From contig CAJONL010000024.1 of the NCBI GenBank assembly GCA_905235875.1, positions 1 to 5,890 on the forward strand: DNA of 5,890 nucleotides, read 5' to 3'. Under the pieces are notes generated by a model. That model saw only the letters and a list, made by a program, of their open reading frames with translations, was not told the DNA's origin and made no database searches. A program made the translations under genes and the position numbers. This DNA comes from an uncultured Bacilli bacterium (GTDB lineage Bacteria > Bacillota_I > Bacilli_A > RF39 > UBA660). Positions within the stretch are counted from its first letter, which is position 1, and every line of letters starts with the position of its first letter. Shown here in pieces: positions 1-4,967 of the stretch.

Positions 1-578
1 ATGTTCTTGAAGGATATGATCTTCCTTTTGAATTAGATGTTCCTATTTATACTGTTACTCTAGAGGTTATGAATAAAATAAAAAGTATTAATACTTCTAG
101 TGTTATAGGTATTTGTAAAAAGAAGGGAAATAAAGGTTATTTAGGTAAAAAGTTTTTGCTTTTAGATGGTGTATCTGATCCAGGTAATATAGGAACTATA
201 TTAAGAAGCTCTGTTGCCTTTGGAGTAGATACTTTAGTATTATCATGTGATAGTTGTGATCTTTATAATGATAAAGTTATTAGAGCATCAGAAGGAGCTA
301 TATTTAAATTAAATATTTTAAGAGAAAATCTTATAGATACTATAAATAATTTAAAAGAAAAATCTATTCCAGTTTATGGAACAGATGTAATCCAAGGAAT
401 AGAAGTATCAACTATAAATAAAAATTCTTTTGCTATTGTAATGGGTAGTGAAGGAAATGGTATAAAAGATGAGACAAAAAAATTACTTGAAAGAAATATA
501 TATATTAAAATTAAAAATACGGAAAGCTTAAATGTGGCTGTTTCTGCTAGTATTATTTTATATGAGCTTAGTAAATAA
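1..578 (+). CDS. TrmH/SpoU-family RNA 2'-O-methyltransferase, 5' partial
   Basis: This enzyme transfers a methyl group from S-adenosylmethionine to a ribose 2'-OH in rRNA or tRNA. The reading frame is open from base 3, so the gene begins before the window; the ATG at 69 is internal. The SPOUT motifs are clear. Motif 1 (LLDGVSDPGNIGTILRSS, with NIGTILR at about 186-206) carries the conserved Asn and Arg. Motif 2 is GSEGNG at 444-461. Motif 3 is SLNVAVSAS at 525-551, which forms the trefoil-knot cofactor site. The residues before motif 1 (TLEVMNKIKS...SSVIGI) resemble the linker seen in YsgA-like family members between the substrate-binding and catalytic domains. The substrate cannot be read from the sequence; 23S rRNA (RlmB/YsgA-like) is the most likely. 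A terminator overlapping the stop codon separates it from the sporulation operon, so it is probably transcribed independently of it. Confidence 0.93.
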   Translation, partial: VLEGYDLPFELDVPIYTVTLEVMNKIKSINTSSVIGICKKKGNKGYLGKKFLLLDGVSDPGNIGTILRSSVAFGVDTLVLSCDSCDLYNDKVIRASEGAIFKLNILRENLIDTINNLKEKSIPVYGTDVIQGIEVSTINKNSFAIVMGSEGNGIKDETKKLLERNIYIKIKNTESLNVAVSASIILYELSK

Positions 579-600
579 AACCTTATGGTTTTATTTTTTT
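573..600 (+). terminator. Rho-independent terminator after the methyltransferase gene
   Basis: A perfect 10-bp stem AAATAAAACC (573-582) / GGTTTTATTT (587-596) has a TTAT loop, and its right arm runs into a T tract ending at 600. The TAA stop codon (576-578) lies inside the left arm, so the terminator costs almost no extra sequence. Confidence 0.85.
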
Positions 601-625
601 AAATATTTTATACTTAGTTTAATAA

Positions 626-632
626 TTCGACA
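626..632 (-). promoter_or_regulatory. Spo0A box upstream of spoIIAA
   Basis: TTCGACA on the plus strand is the exact reverse complement of the Spo0A box TGTCGAA. Its centre lies about 37 bases before the start expected from the -10 element at 654-659, so a bound Spo0A dimer half-site would sit at the -35 position. Spo0A directly activates spoIIA in Bacillus subtilis. At the related spoIIG promoter it binds over a -35 region set too far from the -10, and here the TCGACA-to-TATATT gap of 21 bases looks similar. Binding itself is inferred. Confidence 0.7.
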
Positions 633-650
633 TATTATTAACTATTATCC

Positions 651-659
651 TGTTATATT
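651..659 (+). promoter_or_regulatory. Extended -10 of the spoIIAA-sigF promoter
   Basis: TGTTATATT contains TGn followed by TATATT, one mismatch from TATAAT. No good -35 lies at 16-18 bases; the nearest resemblance, TCGACA, is 21 bases upstream inside the Spo0A box. No sigma-H-like AGGA...GAAT pair is visible, unlike the B. subtilis spoIIA promoter. The arrangement fits a sigma-A promoter that depends on an activator. Confidence 0.5.
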
Positions 660-672
660 GATAATGCTTAAA

Positions 673-678
673 GGGAGG
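673..678 (+). promoter_or_regulatory. Ribosome binding site fixing the spoIIAA start
   Basis: GGGAGG sits 6 bases before the ATG at 685. It excludes the in-frame upstream ATG codons at 532 and 664, which have no such site and would add residues absent from the SpoIIAA family. Confidence 0.85.
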
Positions 679-684
679 ATAGTT

Positions 685-1020
685 ATGCTAGATATTGATA
701 TGGAGTTTAAAAAAGGAATATTAGTTATTAAATTAAAGGGTGATTTAACTACTGATACTTCGTATATGTTAGAAAAACAGTTTTATAAAGTTATAAAAAA
801 AAGTGGACAAAAGTATTGTATGTTAAATATTGAAAATATTAATACTATAGATAAAACAGGTATTAAATCTATAAAAAACTGTTATTATAATATACTTAAA
901 AATGGTGGTAAATTTATACTTAAAGGAATGGATAATATATTTAAAAAAGAAATAGATAGTCTTAATAATTTATATAATGTAACAAGTGAAGAAGGATTAC
1001 ATAATATAATAAGTTTATGA
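685..1020 (+). CDS. spoIIAA: Anti-sigma factor antagonist SpoIIAA, phosphosite replaced
   Basis: This is a 111-residue STAS-domain protein (B. subtilis SpoIIAA has 117). In the known system unphosphorylated SpoIIAA binds the anti-sigma factor SpoIIAB and frees sigma-F; SpoIIAB switches it off by phosphorylating Ser58 in the motif MDSSG. The whole fold aligns: LDIDMEFKKGILVIKLKGDL at the N-terminus, then the strand MLNIENINTID, then GGKFILKGM and a C-terminal helix ending GLHNIISL. The key motif here reads IDKTG (D56-K57-T58-G59, bases 850-861), so the phosphorylated Ser is Lys and only the following residue is still hydroxylated (Thr). The gene is first in its operon, follows a Spo0A box, and overlaps sigF by four bases (ATGA) with no spoIIAB between them. 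The identification rests on fold and context. Whether it still works as an anti-anti-sigma factor is open. Confidence 0.88.
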   Translation: MLDIDMEFKKGILVIKLKGDLTTDTSYMLEKQFYKVIKKSGQKYCMLNIENINTIDKTGIKSIKNCYYNILKNGGKFILKGMDNIFKKEIDSLNNLYNVTSEEGLHNIISL

Positions 1021-1655
1021 TAGATATAATAAAAGAAAATGAATTTATTATCTATTCTATAATTAAAAAGTATTTAAATTATTTTGATAAAGATGATTTA
1101 TATCAAGCAGGAGTAATGGGATTAATCGAAGCTATTAAACATTATGATAGTAATAAGAATACTAAGTTTTCTTCTTTTGCATATTTTTATGTTAAGGGAG
1201 AAGTCATGAAATATATAAGGGGTAATAATGGTTTAAAAGTTAGTAAAGATTTAATTGATTTAAGTATGAAATTAGAAAAAATAAGAGATTATTTAACCCA
1301 AAGGAATGGGTATATTCCAAGTAATAAAGAACTTGCAATGTATTTAGAAATAGATGAACAAAAAATAGATGAAGCAATTTCTTCAGGGATGATCATAAAG
1401 AGTTTAGATAATAATGATGAAGAAATAGATATATATAATACTATAGGATATGAAGAAAAGAGTTATAAAGAAGAATTAATAGACTTAAGAAATGAATTAT
1501 CTAATTTATCTGATATTGATAAAAAACTTATAGAAAAAAGATATAATGAAGGGCTTTCACAAAGTGAAGTATCTAAACAGTTAGGTACTAGTCAAGTAAA
1601 GGTTTCTAGAATGGAAAAAAAGATACTAACAAGATTAAAATCTAGACTTAGTTAG
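1017..1655 (+). CDS. sigF: RNA polymerase sporulation sigma factor F (SpoIIAC), short N-terminus
   Basis: Sigma-F directs the first forespore-specific transcription after asymmetric division. Region 2 spans about residues 2-78, with DDLYQAGVMGLIEAI, FSSFAYFYVKGEVMKYIR and KVSK; region 3 follows at about 78-130; region 4 is about 160-212, with the helix-turn-helix SQSEVSKQLGTSQVKVSRME typical of the sigma-F/G group. Sigma-G is similar, but the SpoIIAA neighbour and spoVA downstream favour sigma-F. At 212 residues it is short against about 255 in B. subtilis. The missing part lies before region 2.1, and an in-frame stop at 1002-1004 with no start codon between it and 1017 shows that the gene cannot begin earlier. 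Translation is probably coupled to spoIIAA through the ATGA overlap; no strong ribosome site lies just upstream. Its 3' end overlaps the convergent gene and forms half of a shared terminator. Confidence 0.93.
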   Translation: MIDIIKENEFIIYSIIKKYLNYFDKDDLYQAGVMGLIEAIKHYDSNKNTKFSSFAYFYVKGEVMKYIRGNNGLKVSKDLIDLSMKLEKIRDYLTQRNGYIPSNKELAMYLEIDEQKIDEAISSGMIIKSLDNNDEEIDIYNTIGYEEKSYKEELIDLRNELSNLSDIDKKLIEKRYNEGLSQSEVSKQLGTSQVKVSRMEKKILTRLKSRLS

Positions 1656-1664
1656 TATCTTTTT
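1617..1664. terminator. Bidirectional terminator inside overlapping 3' ends
   Basis: AAAAAGATACTAAC (1617-1630) pairs perfectly with GTTAGTATCTTTTT (1651-1664), a 14-bp stem. A smaller hairpin, AGATT (1632-1636) / AATCT (1639-1643), lies in the 20-base loop. T follows on the plus strand, and the A run from 1615 gives U on the minus transcript, so it can end both sigF and the convergent gene. Its left arm is sigF coding sequence, and both stop codons lie within the structure. Confidence 0.8.
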
Positions 1665-2234
1665 ATTATCTAATTTTTTTAATAAATTCATAGAATCTTC
1701 AAATAATATCTCTAATACTTGTTTTTCTGTTTCAATTTGCTTTTTATCCAAAATTTTTAAAAATCTATTATTGCTTCTAGTACCATATAATTTAGGAAAT
1801 TCTATTTTTTTACCTAATGCACAAGTGAATACTTTTTCTTTTTCAATATTCATTCTTAAATCTTTAAGTAAACTATTATCTATATTGTAATAGTCATCTA
1901 TAAAATCAATAAATAGATTTATCATGTTATTTCCTACTATTAGTTTAGCTTCTGTATGTGGTGTATCTTTTTGGTTACTAATATTTTCATTTGAAATATT
2001 ATATATAATACCATTATTGTAAAAAGAATCGGCATTTATTTTTATACCATTTTCTAATTCTATTTCATTAGGATAATAAATGTCTTTATTATCCACAGTT
2101 TTAATTTTTACTGGATTTAAATAATTATTTATAATATTATCTTTATTTTCATATATTAATTTAGCAATGTCTTCAGTATTTTTAAAAAATGGATCTATTA
2201 GAGCATTATTAATTCCAAAGTATTTTATATTCAT
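1635..2234 (-). CDS. Hypothetical protein, 199 residues, inserted between sigF and spoVAC
   Basis: I do not recognise the family. The protein is rich in Asn, Lys and Ile, with no signal peptide, lipobox or membrane span, so a cytoplasmic location is likely. The first half (about residues 40-85) looks beta-rich, with VKIKTVDNKDIYYP and GIKINADSFYNNGIIYNI. The second half looks helical, with NLFIDFIDDYYNIDNSLLKD at about 106-125 and a charged amphipathic helix near 165-193. One short stretch, CALGKKIEFPKLYGTRSNNR, stands out as possibly conserved. It has no GHKL ATPase motifs, so it is not a displaced spoIIAB. A strong ribosome site (GAAGGTGAT, 2246 down to 2238) and a TATAAT promoter precede it, which argues that it is a real gene. 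It converges on sigF with a 21-base overlap and diverges from spoVAC, so a sporulation role is possible, but on position alone. Confidence 0.8.
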   Translation of the reverse strand: MNIKYFGINNALIDPFFKNTEDIAKLIYENKDNIINNYLNPVKIKTVDNKDIYYPNEIELENGIKINADSFYNNGIIYNISNENISNQKDTPHTEAKLIVGNNMINLFIDFIDDYYNIDNSLLKDLRMNIEKEKVFTCALGKKIEFPKLYGTRSNNRFLKILDKKQIETEKQVLEILFEDSMNLLKKLDNKKILTKSRF

Positions 2235-2252
2235 TTTATCACCTTCATATTA

Positions 2253-2281
2253 ATTATATAATTTTGTATAAAAAAAAGCAA
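2253..2281 (-). promoter_or_regulatory. Promoter for the convergent hypothetical gene
   Basis: Reading the minus strand, TTGCTT (2281-2276) and TATAAT (2258-2253) are 17 bases apart, a sigma-A type arrangement. The start of transcription would fall a few bases before the ribosome site at 2246-2238. The -35 matches only at TTG plus weak positions. Confidence 0.5.
2257..2262 (+). promoter_or_regulatory. Possible -10 element of the spoVAC-AD-AE operon
   Basis: TATAAT at 2257-2262 overlaps the minus-strand TATAAT inside a 12-base perfect palindrome, AATTATATAATT (2252-2263). No good -35 lies at 16-18 bases upstream. A forespore sigma-G promoter would be expected by analogy with B. subtilis, but only weak fits are present (CATATTA at 2246-2252 without a well-placed partner; GTATA at 2266-2270 without a good -10). 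Confidence 0.3.
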
Positions 2282-2299
2282 ATAAGATAGACTAATAAT

Positions 2300-2304
2300 G
2301 GTGA
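2300..2304 (+). promoter_or_regulatory. Ribosome binding site deciding the spoVAC start
   Basis: GGTGA, complementary to part of the 16S 3' end, lies 5 bases before the ATG at 2310. The in-frame ATG at 2298 has no purine-rich site at the right distance, so 2310 is preferred. Confidence 0.55.
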
Positions 2305-2309
2305 AATAT

Positions 2310-2750
2310 ATGGATAATTTGGAATATAAAAAAATAGTAGAAAAAAATAAGCCAGAAGAAAATAAATTTTTAAATTTAGTTATCTCTTTTTTAGTTGGAG
2401 GTTTTGTTGGACTTTTAGCTAATTTTTCTATGGATGTTTATGCTTATTATTTTCATTTATCAACTAAAGATGCTAGTAGCTATATGCTTATTACATTTAT
2501 TTTTGTAGCTTCATTTTTAACTGCAATAGGAGTTTTTGACAAACTTGTTAAAAAAGCCAAAATGGGACTTATTATTCCTATAACAGGATTTGCTCAAAGT
2601 ATTACAAGTTCTATTCTAGATTATAAAAGTGAAGGACCTATTTATGGATTTGGTTCTAATGTTTTTAAATTAGCTGGATCTGTAATATTATACGGAATAG
2701 TTTCAGCATATGTATTTGGTCTTATTAGATACTTGGTATTTGGAGGTTAA
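2310..2750 (+). CDS. spoVAC: Stage V sporulation protein SpoVAC, dipicolinate channel membrane protein
   Basis: SpoVAC sits in the spore inner membrane and forms part of the SpoVA channel, which moves Ca-dipicolinate into the forespore and out at germination; in B. subtilis it behaves as a mechanosensitive channel. The 146-residue product has a charged N-terminus, then hydrophobic spans at about 20-40, 57-76, 86-102 and 120-142. Family signatures are ISFLVGGFVGLLANF, LTAIGVFDKL, GLIIPITGFAQSITSSILDYKSEG (split at 86-109) and GSNVFKLAGSVILYGIV. Length and order match B. subtilis SpoVAC (about 150). An alternative start at 2298 would add four residues. It is the first gene of a three-gene operon, ending one base before the spoVAD start codon. 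Confidence 0.95.
   Translation: MDNLEYKKIVEKNKPEENKFLNLVISFLVGGFVGLLANFSMDVYAYYFHLSTKDASSYMLITFIFVASFLTAIGVFDKLVKKAKMGLIIPITGFAQSITSSILDYKSEGPIYGFGSNVFKLAGSVILYGIVSAYVFGLIRYLVFGG
2742..2746 (+). promoter_or_regulatory. Ribosome binding site fixing the spoVAD start
   Basis: GGAGG lies 5 bases before the ATG at 2752 and inside the last codons of spoVAC. It favours 2752 over the in-frame ATG at 2710, which would add 14 non-family residues. Confidence 0.85.
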
Positions 2751-2751
2751 T

Positions 2752-3735
2752 ATGACAGGTAAATTTAAAAATGTATATCTAGAAAGTGCTTCGCTTGTAG
2801 CAGGTCCACTCGAAGCTAAAGGAGCTTTGTCAAAATACTTTGATAGATGTTATAAAGATTATAAACTTGATAAATCTTTTGAACTTTCTGAAGTGAAAAT
2901 GGTGAATGATTCAATTGATATTCTTCTTAATAAAAATGGTTTAAAAAATGAAGATATAGGTTTAATTGTAGGTGGTGATCTTTTAAATCAGTTATGTGCT
3001 ACAAGTTATGGTGTACAAAAATATAATATTTCATTTTTAGGGGCATTTTCAGCATGTGCAACTAGTAACGAAAGTGTAATAATAGCATCAAGTTTTCTTG
3101 AAAATAATAAATGTAATAGAGCAATATGTACTGTAAGTTCTCATAATTTATCAGCAGAAAGGCAGTTTAGAAATCCTGTGGAATATGGTTATACAAAACC
3201 TTTTACTGCAACATTTACTTCAACTGGTGCTGCATCAATTTTACTTACTAATAAAAAAACAGATGTGAAAGTAACAAGTTATACAATTGGTAAGGTAACG
3301 GACTATAATCAAAATGATCCAAATAATATGGGTGCAGTAATGGCTCCAGCTGCAGCATCTACTATTTATAACCATTTTAAAGAATTAAAATTAAAAGAAA
3401 ATTATTATGATTTAATTTTAACAGGTGACTTAGGTATTTATGGGAAAGAAATTTTAAAGGAATATATGAAAAAAGAATATAACTTTAATCTTAATGATTA
3501 TAATGATTGTGGCACTATGCTTTATAAAAAAAATCAAAAAGAAATCCTAGCAGGAGGTTCTGGCCCGGTATGTAGTGCTTTAGTAAATTATGGTTATATT
3601 TACGAATTATTAAAAGCTAAGAAATTGAAAAGAGTATTACTTGTTACAACGGGTGCACTTTTTTCGCCAACATTCTTATTTCAAAAACAAAATATATATA
3701 GCATAGCACATGCTATTAGTCTGGAGGCTCTATGA
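2752..3735 (+). CDS. spoVAD: Stage V sporulation protein SpoVAD, dipicolinate-binding
   Basis: SpoVAD is a soluble, thiolase-fold protein on the outer face of the spore inner membrane; it binds dipicolinic acid and its calcium chelate for the SpoVA channel. The 327-residue product is slightly shorter than B. subtilis SpoVAD (about 338) and ends soon after the conserved AHAISLE region. Signatures in order are AGPLEAKGALSKYFD (17-31), VGGDLLNQ (73-80), FSACATSNES (99-108, with the thiolase-position Cys102), SSHNLSAERQFRNPVEYG (129-146), MAPAAASTIYNH (197-208), LILTGDLG (221-228), NDCG (251-254), AGGSGPVCSA (267-276) and TTGALFSP (299-306). The stop codon overlaps the next gene as ATGA, suggesting coupled translation. 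TGA is a true stop here, because reading through would extend the protein past the family end. Confidence 0.97.
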   Translation: MTGKFKNVYLESASLVAGPLEAKGALSKYFDRCYKDYKLDKSFELSEVKMVNDSIDILLNKNGLKNEDIGLIVGGDLLNQLCATSYGVQKYNISFLGAFSACATSNESVIIASSFLENNKCNRAICTVSSHNLSAERQFRNPVEYGYTKPFTATFTSTGAASILLTNKKTDVKVTSYTIGKVTDYNQNDPNNMGAVMAPAAASTIYNHFKELKLKENYYDLILTGDLGIYGKEILKEYMKKEYNFNLNDYNDCGTMLYKKNQKEILAGGSGPVCSALVNYGYIYELLKAKKLKRVLLVTTGALFSPTFLFQKQNIYSIAHAISLEAL

Positions 3736-4082
3736 CTTATATTTATTCATTTATGTTTTGTGGACTTTTATGTTTTTTAGGACAATTAATTTTAGATAAT
3801 ACTAAATTATCACCAGGTCATATAACATCTTTATTTGTAATTATTGGTTCATTTTTAGATATATTTAGTTTTTATGATAAAATTATAAAAATAGTAGGTG
3901 GAGGAGCATTAATTCCCATTACAAGTTTTGGACATTCTTTAATTCATTCATCAATTGAACAAACTAAAGATGATGGTTTATTTGGACTTTTAATTGGAAT
4001 GTTTAATATTACTTCATCTGGTATTTGTGCATGCATTGTTATAAGCTTTTTCTTAGCATTAATATTTAAACCTAAAAGTTAG
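3732..4082 (+). CDS. spoVAE: Stage V sporulation protein SpoVAE (SpoVAEb), membrane
   Basis: This is the third component of the dipicolinate channel, a 116-residue membrane protein homologous to SpoVAC, the length expected for SpoVAEb. It has hydrophobic spans at about 3-21, 31-47, 55-72 and 84-112. The diagnostic stretch GGGALIPITSFGHSLIHSS (56-74) parallels GLIIPITGFAQSITSS of SpoVAC. GGAGG (3723-3727 region, inside the end of spoVAD) provides its ribosome site and the start overlaps spoVAD by four bases. No spoVAA, spoVAB, spoVAEa or spoVAF is found here, so this is the compact AC-AD-AEb form of the operon, as in many Clostridia. A terminator follows directly. Confidence 0.94.
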   Translation: MTYIYSFMFCGLLCFLGQLILDNTKLSPGHITSLFVIIGSFLDIFSFYDKIIKIVGGGALIPITSFGHSLIHSSIEQTKDDGLFGLLIGMFNITSSGICACIVISFFLALIFKPKS

Positions 4083-4095
4083 TTTATTTATATTT

Positions 4096-4152
4096 AGACA
4101 AAATTTTATCTGTAAAATCTTTAATAGAAATATAGATAATTTTGTCTTTTTT
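4096..4152 (+). terminator. Terminator of the spoVA operon
   Basis: AGACAAAATT (4096-4105) pairs with AATTTTGTCT (4138-4147). After a two-base bulge the stem continues as ATCT (4108-4111) with AGAT (4134-4137). The right arm runs into six T (4147-4152). The loop is about 22 bases. Confidence 0.75.
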
Positions 4153-4169
4153 GTGTTTTGCTCTTTTTA

Positions 4170-4190
4170 TTTTGTAATTATAATACAAAA
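4170..4190. repeat. Inverted repeat TTTTGTA-N7-TACAAAA before scpA
   Basis: TTTTGTA (4170-4176) and TACAAAA (4184-4190) are perfect 7-base arms around a 7-base centre. A TATAAT (4179-4184) lies in the centre. It could be an operator for the scpAB promoter or an unused second promoter; AT-rich chance occurrence is also possible. Confidence 0.4.
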
Positions 4191-4197
4191 AAATGTA

Positions 4198-4226
4198 TTT
4201 AAAAATAAGGGTAAATGTGATACAAT
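4198..4226 (+). promoter_or_regulatory. Promoter of scpA-scpB
   Basis: TTTAAA (4198-4203) and TACAAT (4221-4226) are 17 bases apart. TGA directly before the -10 gives an extended -10 (TGATACAAT). The start of transcription would fall near 4233, leaving a short leader with the ribosome site at 4240-4245. Confidence 0.6.
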
Positions 4227-4239
4227 TAGTTCTAGTGTA

Positions 4240-4245
4240 GGGTGG
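4240..4245 (+). promoter_or_regulatory. Ribosome binding site deciding the scpA start
   Basis: GGGTGG lies 5 bases before the ATG at 4251. The in-frame GTG at 4242 lies inside this site and so cannot use it, which makes 4251 the likely start. Confidence 0.7.
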
Positions 4246-4250
4246 AAGTT

Positions 4251-4967
4251 ATGGAATATAAATTTAAAATAAATGAATTTGAAGGGCCATTTGATTTACT
4301 ACTTCATTTAATAAAAGAGTCAAAAATGGATATTATGAATATTGAAATAGTTAAACTTACTAATCAATATCTTGATTATATTAATAGTATGGAGCAAATG
4401 AAACTTACAGTGGCATCAGAATATTTAACTTTAGCATCAGAACTTATATATTTAAAGTCAAAAACACTTTTACCTAAAAGAGATGACGAAGAAGATGATG
4501 AACAGTTCGAAGAAGCAAAAACTGATTTAGTTAATAGACTATTAGAATATAAAAAGTATAAGGAAGTTACTGAAACTTTAAAACTTCTTGAAGAAAAAAG
4601 AAGCTATTTATATACTAAAGACGTTTCTGATTTAACTGATTATAAAAGTGATTCAATTAATCTTGAAGGAAATGTTTCTATAGATGATCTAGTAGATGCT
4701 TTTAAAAAATATCTTAAACGAATGGAGTATAAAAAGCCACTTTCCACTAAAGTTACAGTAAGGGAAATATCTGTAAAAGAAAGAAAAAAAAGTATTAGAA
4801 ATTTACTTAATAAAAAGAAAAAAGTAGAATTTTTTGAACTTTTTGATGAAGTAACTAAAGATTATATAGTTGCAACATTTTTATCTATACTTGAAATGGC
4901 TAAGGAAAAAGAATTAGTTATAAACCAAGAGAATAATTTTGATAAAATATATTGTGAGGCGATTTAA
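4251..4967 (+). CDS. scpA: Segregation and condensation protein A (kleisin)
   Basis: ScpA is the kleisin subunit of the SMC-ScpAB condensin. Its N-terminal helices bind the neck of one SMC head and its C-terminal winged helix binds the cap of the other, closing the ring that organises and segregates the chromosome. The 238-residue product has the family opening FKINEFEGPFDLLLHLIKESKMDI (in two parts, 5-18 and 19-28), then TNQYLDYI and LTVASEYLTLASELIYLKSKTLLP (split, 52-75). An acidic linker follows (DDEEDDEQFEE, 78-88), then LLEYKKYKEVTETL, and a C-terminal winged helix at about 160-225 containing FFELFDEVTKDYIVATFLSILEMAKE. Length is usual. Its stop shares one base with the scpB start (TAATG), so the two are cotranscribed and probably translationally coupled. 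It is unrelated to sporulation as such, though it lies near spo genes in other Bacillota as well. Confidence 0.97.
   Translation: MEYKFKINEFEGPFDLLLHLIKESKMDIMNIEIVKLTNQYLDYINSMEQMKLTVASEYLTLASELIYLKSKTLLPKRDDEEDDEQFEEAKTDLVNRLLEYKKYKEVTETLKLLEEKRSYLYTKDVSDLTDYKSDSINLEGNVSIDDLVDAFKKYLKRMEYKKPLSTKVTVREISVKERKKSIRNLLNKKKKVEFFELFDEVTKDYIVATFLSILEMAKEKELVINQENNFDKIYCEAI

Noticed and set aside
532..684. Upstream extension of spoIIAA from ATG 532 or 664
   Set aside because: It would run through a terminator, the promoter and the GGGAGG site at 673-678, and adds residues not found in the family.
1018..1023. TGA read as Trp (Mycoplasma code), since TGA is followed directly by TAG after spoIIAA
   Set aside because: The TGA ending spoVAD (3733-3735) is at the family C-terminus, and readthrough there would add unrelated residues; Trp in scpB is TGG.
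1635..2234. The minus-strand gene as a displaced spoIIAB
   Set aside because: It has no GHKL N-box or glycine-rich ATP-lid motifs and does not resemble SpoIIAB in order of conserved segments.
2219..2297. Sigma-G-type promoter for spoVAC (CATATTA at 2246-2252; GTATA at 2266-2270)
   Set aside because: Each half-site lacks a partner at 17-18 bases, and such short AT-rich motifs are expected by chance here.
2710..2751. Earlier start of spoVAD
   Set aside because: It overlaps spoVAC coding sequence, and the strong GGAGG at 2742-2746 points to 2752.
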